NCBI GenBank assembly: GCA_002314525.1
Contig: DCGE01000094.1
Location: 1 to 20,634, forward strand
Source: Prevotellaceae bacterium UBA1786
GTDB lineage: Bacteria > Bacteroidota > Bacteroidia > Bacteroidales > Bacteroidaceae
Length of the DNA: 20,634 nt
Direction: 5' to 3'
Made by a program: the position numbers and the translations under genes. Below are positions 1 through 6,800 of this stretch, in pieces. Below the pieces are notes generated by a model. It had not been told where the DNA came from, did not search any database, and saw only the letters and a list, made by a program, of their open reading frames with translations. Positions within the stretch are counted from its first letter, which is position 1, and the number at the start of each line of letters is the position of its first letter.

Positions 1-1098
1 GTGACTTCATACATGGACATGCCTAATACAGTTCCTGCTACCACAAGCATCGTACTGCTGGAGGACAAGTTCCGCAGGGCTGCAGAAAAAAGCCATGTGA
101 ACTACTCATTCTTCTACGGAGGAACAAAAAGCAACATAGAGACTCTTCGGAATCTTGACCCGAGTCACGTCTGTGGAGTCAAGGTCTATATGGATAATGA
201 CAGCCTTGGAAAAACTGCCAAGAAACAAGACAGTACTCTGAAGAAAATCATGGAACAGTCGCCCGTGTTGGTTATGGTTCACTGTGAAGACCGAACAACC
301 ATAAAGGAAAACACTAAGCAATTGATGAAACGATTCAAAGGGCAGAACGACTTTCCTGTCAGATACCATTCCAGAATTTGCAATGTGGATGCCTGTTTCA
401 ATGCTACACTCAGGGCTGTGCTGCTGGCAAGAGAAACAGGAGCGCGGGTTCATGTGGCACAGGTTTCATCAGAGAAGGAACTATGGCTTTTCCAGAACGC
501 TCCTCTTGAGGAGAAAAAGATAACAGCAGAGGTCTGCATCACTAATCTCATGTTCCACACCGAGGACTATGATTTCCTTGGGCCAAGAATCAAGACCGAC
601 CCAGCAGTGAAGTCAATTGAAGACCGTGACTCATTGAGAAAGGGTATGACATACGGACTTATTGATGTTGTATCATCCGACCATGCTCCTCATTTACTTT
701 CCGACAAGGTGGGAGGTGCTCTTCACGCAGCGTCGGGAATGCCTATGATTCAGGTTTCACTTGTATCAATGCTGGAACTTTCAGACAAAGGTGTGTTACC
801 TATAGAGAAGGTTGTTGAATTGATGTGCCACAATCCTGCAAAACTTTATCATATAGACCGCAGAGGATACATAAAGTCTGGATTCTATGCCGACATGGTA
901 TTGATTGATCCAGAAGCTTATTGGCAAGTCAGAGGTTCGAACTACTACTGCAAATGTGGCTGGAATCCTATGGATGAGCATACTTTCAAGTGGAGGGTGA
1001 AGAGTACCTATGTCAATGGAAACCTGATATTTCATGATGGCGATATAGTTGATGAGACTAAAGGTATGGCATTGGTTTTCAAGAACGACAGAAGTTAG
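1..1098 (+). CDS. pyrC: Dihydroorotase-like amidohydrolase, 5' end outside window
   Basis: This is the C-terminal 365 residues of a dihydroorotase-family amidohydrolase. The family closes N-carbamoyl-aspartate to dihydroorotate in cytosolic pyrimidine synthesis. The fragment opens at a segment (TSYMDMPNTVPAT) that normally follows the N-terminal metal-binding HxH motif, so the GTG at base 1 is an internal valine and not a start. Visible family landmarks are GVKVYM with candidate carbamylated lysine K61, VHCED with H94, and SSDHAPH with D227 (fragment numbering). The C-terminal CGWNP and KSTYVNGNL segments also fit. Oddly, the usual second metal-ligand histidine (in H-x-x-H-[IV]-S) is glutamine here: HVAQVSS, Q154. 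The usual HHL after EVC reads ITNL. So either the enzyme uses a variant site or it is a non-catalytic paralogue. plsC follows after 6 nt. Confidence 0.85.
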   Translation: MTSYMDMPNTVPATTSIVLLEDKFRRAAEKSHVNYSFFYGGTKSNIETLRNLDPSHVCGVKVYMDNDSLGKTAKKQDSTLKKIMEQSPVLVMVHCEDRTTIKENTKQLMKRFKGQNDFPVRYHSRICNVDACFNATLRAVLLARETGARVHVAQVSSEKELWLFQNAPLEEKKITAEVCITNLMFHTEDYDFLGPRIKTDPAVKSIEDRDSLRKGMTYGLIDVVSSDHAPHLLSDKVGGALHAASGMPMIQVSLVSMLELSDKGVLPIEKVVELMCHNPAKLYHIDRRGYIKSGFYADMVLIDPEAYWQVRGSNYYCKCGWNPMDEHTFKWRVKSTYVNGNLIFHDGDIVDETKGMALVFKNDRS

Positions 1099-1103
1099 AA
1101 GTT
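1090..1103 (+). repeat. Heptamer direct repeat spanning pyrC stop codon
   Basis: Two exact copies of AGAAGTT stand end to end and run straight into the plsC start codon. The pyrC stop codon TAG (1096-1098) is formed at the junction of the two copies. Related A(G/A)(G/A)AGTT heptamers occur at the pta stop codon and in the pta leader on the other strand, so this looks like a small dispersed sequence family and not chance. Function is unknown. Confidence 0.45.
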
Positions 1104-1104
1104 A

Positions 1105-1815
1105 ATGATGTTCATTTACAAGATATACAGTATCGTAGTGGCATTGCCGCTTTTCCTTATTGACACACTGTTCACCGCATTGGTAAGCAGTGCTGCGGCT
1201 ATGTTTCCTTGCGGCGATAGGGTCTATACGAAAGTGACACGATGGTGGGGGAAGAACACATGTCGGCTTTTTCTGCTGCCGGTGGAAGTCAAAGGAACGG
1301 AGAATCTGAATCCAGACCAATCGTATGTGTTTCTCGCAAACCATCAGAGTTATCTAGATATTTTCATCTGCTATGGTTATCTGAAACACAACTTCAAATG
1401 GATGATGAAGGAGTACTTGAGAAAGATGCCGATAATCGGTTGGGCATGCGAGAATACTCATCAGATCTATGTCGGCGACAGTATATCTTCCATTCAGAGA
1501 GCCGTTGAGCAATCAAAGGAGACACTGAGAGGAGGAATGTCAATGGTAATATTCCCTGAAGGCACACGCACCCACGACGGCAAACTCGGTGAATTCAAGA
1601 GGGGTGCCTTCATGTTGGCTAACGAAATCGGACTTCCGATTGTTCCTCTGACCCTTACCGGTGGCTTTGAGGCTTTCAACCGAAAGGCATGGAGCGTGAC
1701 ACGCCACAAGCTCACCCTTACGATGCACCATCCTATATCAGTCGAGGATAGAAAAGGGATTCCTACAAAAAAACTAATGCAGAACGTCCATGACATAATT
1801 GAAGAAAGCCTATGA
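1105..1815 (+). CDS. plsC: 1-acyl-sn-glycerol-3-phosphate acyltransferase
   Basis: This 236-residue protein fits the PlsC/LPLAT family. These enzymes move an acyl chain onto lysophosphatidic acid to make phosphatidic acid at the inner face of the cytoplasmic membrane. The catalytic H-x4-D motif is intact as NHQSYLD (H80, D85). The substrate-binding motif FPEGTR is at residues 150-155, followed by the VPLTLTG segment typical of the family. A hydrophobic stretch at about residues 7-33 can anchor it in the membrane. Length is normal. The start is the first of two consecutive ATG codons, 6 nt after the pyrC stop. The stop overlaps the start of the alarmone synthetase gene by 4 nt (ATGA), so translation of the two is probably coupled. 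Exact acyl-donor type (acyl-CoA or acyl-ACP) cannot be told from sequence. Confidence 0.9.
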   Translation: MMFIYKIYSIVVALPLFLIDTLFTALVSSAAAMFPCGDRVYTKVTRWWGKNTCRLFLLPVEVKGTENLNPDQSYVFLANHQSYLDIFICYGYLKHNFKWMMKEYLRKMPIIGWACENTHQIYVGDSISSIQRAVEQSKETLRGGMSMVIFPEGTRTHDGKLGEFKRGAFMLANEIGLPIVPLTLTGGFEAFNRKAWSVTRHKLTLTMHHPISVEDRKGIPTKKLMQNVHDIIEESL

Positions 1816-2918
1816 TAGATATTGAAAAATATGGATTGGACATTCACTGCTCGATGATTATCGAGGAGTATCGTGAGAAATTACCTGTGTTCAAGAAGAT
1901 GCAGGAGGTTGTTCTGGCAGAGCTGAAGAAATGCCTGAAAGAGAATAACATTGCCGTGACAGCCATCGAAGGAAGAATTAAAACAGAGAAGAGTCTGGCT
2001 GGCAAACTGAACCTGAAAGGCGCAAAATACAATACGTTGTCGGATCTGACTGATATTTTCGGTACTCGTATCATAGCATTCTACAATGATGATGTTGATA
2101 AGATATCTGCCTTGATGGAAAAACTATTCGAAATTGACTGGAAGAACTCTGTTGACAAACGTAAGACGCATGAGCTCAACAGTTTCGGATATCTTTCACT
2201 TCACTATATATGCAAAATCCCGAAATCTCTGTTCTGTAACGAGGCGATGCCTGAACTGAATGAGTATAGGTTTGAACTTCAGATGCGGACTGCGCTTCAG
2301 CATGTATGGGCAAATATGTACCATGATATTGGCTATAAATCGGGTATTGAAGCTCCTCAAGACTATCTCAGGACATTGAACAGACTGGCAGGCATGCTTG
2401 AACTGGCTGACGATGAGTTCGGCAGAATCCGCAACAGGATCAACGAATACAGATTCAAGGTTGAAGCACTGGTGAAAGACGGAAAATTCGAGGAAGTCAA
2501 TCTTGATGGTGACTCGTTCATGAGATATCTGCAACTGGAACCATTCAAACGGCTTACGGAAAAAATTGCAGCAATCAACCAAGCGGAAATACATCAGACG
2601 CCGATGACACCATTCCTGAAGGTGTTCATGAAAATCGGATGTAAGACATTAGGCGATGTGGAGAAGATAAAGAAGGATTACAGTGATGATGCGTACCATC
2701 TGGCTCTTCATCAGATTGGCGGTACCGACCTTGATATTGTTGCATCAAACATCGGAGTACAAAACCTGTGTATCGTATATCTGCTTAAAAACGGAGGAGG
2801 CGCCCATGGGCTGACAAAGTTATTTGACACCCTCAACGGAGAGTCCCCATACAATGCAGACCGTGCTAAGAGACTAATTGAACAAGTAAAGGAACTGCCG
2901 TTCCTGAATTTACAGTGA
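1812..2918 (+). CDS. RelA/SpoT-type (p)ppGpp synthetase without hydrolase or TGS/ACT domains
   Basis: This is a 368-residue alarmone synthetase. The RelA/SpoT nucleotidyltransferase fold covers about residues 45-176, and the catalytic landmarks are present. The ATP-binding R-x-K-x3-S-x3-K motif is R55, K57, S61, K65. The metal-binding aspartate is D81 in LTDIFGTR. The guanine-stacking motif is GYLSLH (Y127). The catalytic E-x-Q is E155/Q157 in FELQMRT, followed by LQHVWANMYHDIGYK. There is no N-terminal HD domain and no TGS, zinc-finger or ACT regulatory part, so it is not a long Rel/SpoT enzyme. It exceeds the common RelP/RelQ size (about 210-260) because of a roughly 190-residue C-terminal region (177-368) that I do not recognise. 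The next gene encodes a separate HD alarmone hydrolase. It may be a stress-signal enzyme or, less surely, a toxSAS-like toxin. Product specificity (pppGpp, ppGpp, ppApp or tRNA modification) cannot be read from sequence. Confidence 0.88.
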   Translation: MIDIEKYGLDIHCSMIIEEYREKLPVFKKMQEVVLAELKKCLKENNIAVTAIEGRIKTEKSLAGKLNLKGAKYNTLSDLTDIFGTRIIAFYNDDVDKISALMEKLFEIDWKNSVDKRKTHELNSFGYLSLHYICKIPKSLFCNEAMPELNEYRFELQMRTALQHVWANMYHDIGYKSGIEAPQDYLRTLNRLAGMLELADDEFGRIRNRINEYRFKVEALVKDGKFEEVNLDGDSFMRYLQLEPFKRLTEKIAAINQAEIHQTPMTPFLKVFMKIGCKTLGDVEKIKKDYSDDAYHLALHQIGGTDLDIVASNIGVQNLCIVYLLKNGGGAHGLTKLFDTLNGESPYNADRAKRLIEQVKELPFLNLQ

Positions 2919-2929
2919 CATCATCAGTT

Positions 2930-3514
2930 ATGGCAAACAAATATATTGACAGTACATTGTTGGATAAGGCAATTATCTTTGCCGTAAAAGCTCATGCCAA
3001 CACCGAGCGTAGAGGAAAGGGCTTTCCTTACATTGTCCATCCTCTGGAGGCGATCGAGATCGTTGCGACAATCACTCCCGACCAGGAACTTCTTGCCGCA
3101 GCGGCACTTCACGACGTTGTTGAGGATACTGAAACAAACATTGATGAAATACGGACGGCCTTTGGGGACAGAGTAGCATCTCTGGTTGCTTGCGAGAGTG
3201 AAAATGTAATTGTTGGCAAAAGTGCAGAGGAATCATGGCACGAACGCAAGCAAGCGGCAATCAACCGCCTTTCTGAAGCAAGTCATGATGCCAAGATAGT
3301 AGCATTGGGAGACAAACTGTCAAACATGAGAGCCATTCATCGTGACTACTGCGAGATAGGCGAAGCTCTGTGGTCAAGATTCCACACGAGCGACCCAAAA
3401 GAACACGAATGGCATTACAGAGGACTGGCCGATGCCTTGTTCGAACTCAACGGCACTTTTGCCTATAAAGAATTTATTGAACTCATCAATAAGGTATTTC
3501 CAAAACAACAGTAA
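2930..3514 (+). CDS. Stand-alone HD-domain alarmone hydrolase (MESH1/SpoT-hydrolase type)
   Basis: This is a 194-residue single-domain HD phosphohydrolase of the small alarmone hydrolase type, which strips the 3'-pyrophosphate from (p)ppGpp. All metal-site residues are present: H37 in PYIVHPLE, H61-D62 in ALHDVVED, the E65-D66 pair and D128 in LGDKLSNMR. The spacing closely follows animal MESH1. It begins 11 nt after the synthetase stop at ATG 2930. A GTG at 2915 would add five residues and overlap that stop by 4 nt, and is the alternative start. Its position right after an alarmone synthetase makes alarmone turnover its likely job. Some MESH1 relatives also hydrolyse NADPH, and toxSAS antitoxins are of this same fold, so both alternatives stay open. 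Confidence 0.85.
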   Translation: MANKYIDSTLLDKAIIFAVKAHANTERRGKGFPYIVHPLEAIEIVATITPDQELLAAAALHDVVEDTETNIDEIRTAFGDRVASLVACESENVIVGKSAEESWHERKQAAINRLSEASHDAKIVALGDKLSNMRAIHRDYCEIGEALWSRFHTSDPKEHEWHYRGLADALFELNGTFAYKEFIELINKVFPKQQ

Positions 3515-5395
3515 ATGAAGACAAGCAACTCTTTTTCCTCTAGGCTGAGCCTTTATGTAATAGTTATTACGGCTATTCTATTCATTGTGGCTATGTACCT
3601 TGTTGCAGGACGCTCACGTACCATAATCACCAACAGCGCCAGACAGAATGCAAAGAACATGCTTGACGCAAAAATAGGAGATATCGAAAAGGTCATTTCA
3701 AATGTGGAGGCAGCTGTTCAGAATTCTGTGTGGGTCATAAGGGAACATAGAAATGACCCTGACTACATGTACAGAGTTACCGAAGAACTTGTCCGTGACA
3801 ATAAAAACATTATGGGAAGTGCTGTTGCATTCCAGCCAAATTATTTCAAGGAAAAAGGCTTGTACTATTCACCATATTCGTACTATAACGAAGACAGTAC
3901 GCTGATTTCCTTCCAGCTTGGAAACGATAGTTATGATTATCCCGAAAGAGAATGGTTTAAGGTCTCTGCACTAGAAAAGAAGCCCCATTGGTGTGAACCA
4001 TACTATGATGAAGGTGGCGGAAGAGAGATGATGACGACATTCTCAGTTCCTGTAATCGACAGTCTGGGCAATGTATTTGCTGTCGTAACCGCAGATGTAA
4101 ATCTTGCTAATCTCACTTCCATAATCAATTCCGACAACGATGACGATGAGAATATCGTTGCTCTGATATCAAAACAGGGTAAATTTGTTGCATATCCTGA
4201 CTCATCATTCATCATGAAAGAAACAATCAACTCGGTTGTTGATAAGTACATGGTCGGAGCATCCAATTTCATGGATAACATATTGAGCGGTGATGAAGGC
4301 ATGGAAGAGTTCTATTATGAGGGAACCAGATGCTTCTGTATCTACGGATCTGTCAGCAACAACTGGTCTGCATATATTCTATGCTCTTACGACGAGATCC
4401 TGAAAGACCTTAACTCAATGAACCTGCTTTTCCAGTTGGTTGTCATTATAGGGCTGATACTGCTTTATATCTGCAGTCGTAGCGCAATCAAGAAAATCAG
4501 TCTTCCGATATCGCAATTCTCCGATTATGCCCTCCAGATAAAGGACGGCAACCTGAATGCACAATTGCCCGAGATTGATTCAAACGATGAGCTGAAAACT
4601 CTGCACGATTCACTCCATGATATGCAAGTATCACTTAAGCAACTTGAAGCAACCACAAAAGCGAAGCAAAGATTCGAAAGCGAACTGAACATAGCCAGAA
4701 AGATTCAATTGGGTATGGTCCCTAAGGATTTCCCTGCTTTTGTCAGTGCCATCATGTATCCGGCAAAAGAAGTAGGCGGCGATTTCTATGATTTCATCAT
4801 AAAAGATGAGTTTCTTTACTTTGCTGTGGGTGATGTTACAGGTAAGGGCGTTCCAGCAGCGTTGTTCATGTCGCTTACCAGAAGTGCCTTCAGATTTGTA
4901 TCCGCACTGAACCTAAGCATTGAAGAGATTGTGTCACGTATCAATAATTCGGTCTGTGACGGCAATAGTACATCAATGTTCGTTACTCTTTTTGTCGGAA
5001 AACTGAATCTCAACACAGGACATCTGGAATACTGCAATGCAGGACACAACCCGATTATCATTGTTCCGCCGTCAGGTGAAGCACATTTCCTTTCAGAGGA
5101 ACCGAACCTTGCGGCAGGATTGTTGGAGGAATATGTTTATAAGGGACAGTATACAGATATTGAACCTGGAACCAGGATTATCTTATATACCGATGGGGTT
5201 ACTGAAGCTGAAAAAGCAGATAAAGAACTTTATGGAAACCGGCGCCTTATTGAATTCGCTGAAAGCACTCGTTCACTGACGAGTCCTAAACACGTTGCCG
5301 AGGATTTACTAAAATCAGTGAGAGCATTCACAAATGGTACAGAACAGAATGACGATATAACAATTATGACTATAGATTATGGAAAGAACATTTGA
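3515..5395 (+). CDS. Membrane sensor phosphatase, dCache-HAMP-SpoIIE (RsbU-like)
   Basis: This is a 626-residue transmembrane PP2C-type serine phosphatase. A first membrane helix (about 12-32) is followed by a large extracytoplasmic region (33-300) that looks like a double Cache sensor. A second helix lies at about 304-322 and a HAMP linker at 323-376. The SpoIIE/PP2C domain covers about 390-625. Catalytic markers are ARKIQLGMVP, GGDFYDF (about 421-427), VGDVTGKGVPAALFM (from 438), NAGHNP, YTDGVTEA (about 558) and the terminal NDDITIM metal-binding aspartates. Such proteins sense an outside signal and dephosphorylate an STAS anti-anti-sigma factor; that factor is encoded two genes downstream. 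The start sits directly on the previous stop (no gap), and the end overlaps the next gene by 17 nt. Ligand is unknown. Confidence 0.9.
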   Translation: MKTSNSFSSRLSLYVIVITAILFIVAMYLVAGRSRTIITNSARQNAKNMLDAKIGDIEKVISNVEAAVQNSVWVIREHRNDPDYMYRVTEELVRDNKNIMGSAVAFQPNYFKEKGLYYSPYSYYNEDSTLISFQLGNDSYDYPEREWFKVSALEKKPHWCEPYYDEGGGREMMTTFSVPVIDSLGNVFAVVTADVNLANLTSIINSDNDDDENIVALISKQGKFVAYPDSSFIMKETINSVVDKYMVGASNFMDNILSGDEGMEEFYYEGTRCFCIYGSVSNNWSAYILCSYDEILKDLNSMNLLFQLVVIIGLILLYICSRSAIKKISLPISQFSDYALQIKDGNLNAQLPEIDSNDELKTLHDSLHDMQVSLKQLEATTKAKQRFESELNIARKIQLGMVPKDFPAFVSAIMYPAKEVGGDFYDFIIKDEFLYFAVGDVTGKGVPAALFMSLTRSAFRFVSALNLSIEEIVSRINNSVCDGNSTSMFVTLFVGKLNLNTGHLEYCNAGHNPIIIVPPSGEAHFLSEEPNLAAGLLEEYVYKGQYTDIEPGTRIILYTDGVTEAEKADKELYGNRRLIEFAESTRSLTSPKHVAEDLLKSVRAFTNGTEQNDDITIMTIDYGKNI

Positions 5396-5774
5396 TCCTA
5401 TCAAGAACAAGACAGGTGATATCGTTGAATATCTTATGTCTTCACCTGACATACCTAATGACGATACAATCCAGTTCAAGGTTAGGTTATGTATTGAAGA
5501 GGCTGTCGAAAACATAGTCAGCTATGCGTATGAGAACGGAGAAGGCTATGTAGTCGTAGGAACTACCATTCAAGACGGAAAACTTATACTCTCTTTCAGA
5601 GATGAAGGAGTACCTTTCAATCCTCTGGATAAAGATGATCCAGACATTACCGCTGCTGCAGAGGACAGGCAGATTGGAGGTCTTGGCATCTTTATTTGCA
5701 AACAGATGATGGATAAGATAACATATACATTTGAGCATGGTTGCAACAACCTTCAGATGGAACTTATCCTGTAA
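5379..5774 (+). CDS. Anti-sigma-factor type serine kinase, RsbW/SpoIIAB-like HATPase
   Basis: This is a 131-residue GHKL-fold ATPase of the RsbW/SpoIIAB family. The N-box is EEAVEN (E41, N45). The G1 region is FRDEGVPFNP, and the ATP-lid glycine box is GGLGIFICK near residue 104. It has no other domain. In partner switching it phosphorylates a serine on the STAS protein and otherwise holds a target, classically a sigma factor. Here the STAS partner gene follows and the phosphatase gene overlaps its start by 17 nt, so the three probably form one module. No sigma factor gene is adjacent, so its target is not evident. Size is normal for the family. Confidence 0.88.
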   Translation: MERTFDPIKNKTGDIVEYLMSSPDIPNDDTIQFKVRLCIEEAVENIVSYAYENGEGYVVVGTTIQDGKLILSFRDEGVPFNPLDKDDPDITAAAEDRQIGGLGIFICKQMMDKITYTFEHGCNNLQMELIL

Positions 5775-5815
5775 TACCAATGATTATCAATAATTCATAC
5801 AATAAAAAAAGAAAA

Positions 5816-6118
5816 ATGGAAGTACAGATTTTTAATGAAGGTCAGAAGACTAAAGTAGTTCTTAATGGCCGCCTCGACACAACAAATGCAGATCAGTTTC
5901 AGAAAGACATCCAACCTTTGATGGAAGGTGAGAATCCTCAGATTGAATTTGACTGCTCCGGAATGGAGTACACAAGCAGTCAGGGACTCCGAATCTTTCT
6001 CATGCTCCAGAAAAGCGTCAATGCCCGAAAAGGACAGATGGTAATGAACAATATGCGCCCTCAGGTCAAAGAAGTATTCGACATAACTGGTTTCTCAAAT
6101 ATCATCAAGATTCAGTAA
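5816..6118 (+). CDS. STAS-domain anti-anti-sigma factor, RsbV/SpoIIAA-like
   Basis: This is a single STAS domain of 100 residues, usual for RsbV/SpoIIAA. The phosphorylation loop is YTSSQGLR, with S55 aligned to the SpoIIAA phospho-serine. It should be phosphorylated by the kinase upstream and dephosphorylated by the sensor phosphatase before that. I chose ATG 5816 because the protein then starts at the first STAS beta strand. A longer frame from 5741 would overlap the kinase gene and add 25 residues without domain character. The nucleosidase gene follows after 6 nt. Confidence 0.88.
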   Translation: MEVQIFNEGQKTKVVLNGRLDTTNADQFQKDIQPLMEGENPQIEFDCSGMEYTSSQGLRIFLMLQKSVNARKGQMVMNNMRPQVKEVFDITGFSNIIKIQ

Positions 6119-6124
6119 TCAAGT

Positions 6125-6772
6125 ATGAAGATTGGAGTTCTTGTTGCAATGGATAAGGAGTTTGAACAACTCAACAAGTTATCCATTGATGATGTCGTCG
6201 TAAGGAAAACAGGTATCTGCAAGGTCAATGCCGCAGTTAATGCAACTAAACTGATATTGGAATACCATCCCGATATCATAGTGTCATCCGGATGTGCCGG
6301 CGGTGCAATGTCGGATATGAATGTCATGGATGTTGCTGTCAGCAACCGAATTGCATATCACGATGTGTATTGTGGCATTGAAGATGAAATACAAGGTAGA
6401 GTACAAGGGCTTCCACAGTTTTTTGAAACCCCCGATGAAATAGTCAAGAAGGCATTGAGTCTCAATTATGAAGGAAAAATCCATGCAGGTCTGATTGCAT
6501 CAGGTGACTGGTTCGTCGATAACCTCCGGAAAATGGATGAGATAAAGACTATCTATCCTGATGCGATAGCTGTCGATATGGAGTCAGCCGCATTGGCACA
6601 GACATGCTATCTGTTCAATGTTCCTTTTGTCTCTTTCAGGGTAATCAGCGATGTTCCGGCAAAAGAAAACAATTTGATTTCATATAATAATTTCTGGAAT
6701 ACCGTGTCAGAACGATCGTTTGAGGTGACCAGCAATTTCCTGAAAGCCCTTCAGGGCATTGCGATGAACTGA
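6125..6772 (+). CDS. mtnN: 5'-methylthioadenosine/S-adenosylhomocysteine nucleosidase family protein
   Basis: This is a 215-residue PNP/UDP-family nucleosidase, somewhat shorter than the 232-residue E. coli enzyme. It begins MKIGVLVAMDKEFEQL, with E12 matching a catalytic glutamate of E. coli MtnN. The ribose-binding AVDMESAALA segment and the RVISDVP segment with the catalytic aspartate are both present. GCAGGAM fits the family's glycine loop. The enzyme splits adenine from SAH and methylthioadenosine, recycling methyl donors and feeding AI-2 chemistry. It is last in the operon, 6 nt after the STAS gene. The shorter region after the N-terminus leaves other nucleosidase substrates possible. 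It ends 28 nt before a convergent gene, and I see no clear terminator there. Confidence 0.8.
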   Translation: MKIGVLVAMDKEFEQLNKLSIDDVVVRKTGICKVNAAVNATKLILEYHPDIIVSSGCAGGAMSDMNVMDVAVSNRIAYHDVYCGIEDEIQGRVQGLPQFFETPDEIVKKALSLNYEGKIHAGLIASGDWFVDNLRKMDEIKTIYPDAIAVDMESAALAQTCYLFNVPFVSFRVISDVPAKENNLISYNNFWNTVSERSFEVTSNFLKALQGIAMN

Positions 6773-6800
6773 AATGCGTTTAGTTTAAAAGTAGAAGCAG

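Noticed and set aside
1..3. GTG as the dihydroorotase start
   Set aside because: Family alignment shows this valine is internal and that the N-terminal metal-binding part lies upstream of the window.
1812..3514. Firm call of a toxSAS toxin-antitoxin system
   Set aside because: Gene order alone fits, but the pair lies in a core operon and the synthetase subgroup cannot be assigned without a tree, so it is kept only as an alternative.
5741..5815. Longer STAS gene starting at ATG 5741
   Set aside because: It would overlap the kinase gene and add 25 residues without STAS character; ATG 5816 gives a normal-length domain.
6773..6800. Terminator between the nucleosidase and the convergent lipoprotein gene
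   Set aside because: No stem with a T run is present on either strand in the 28-nt gap.
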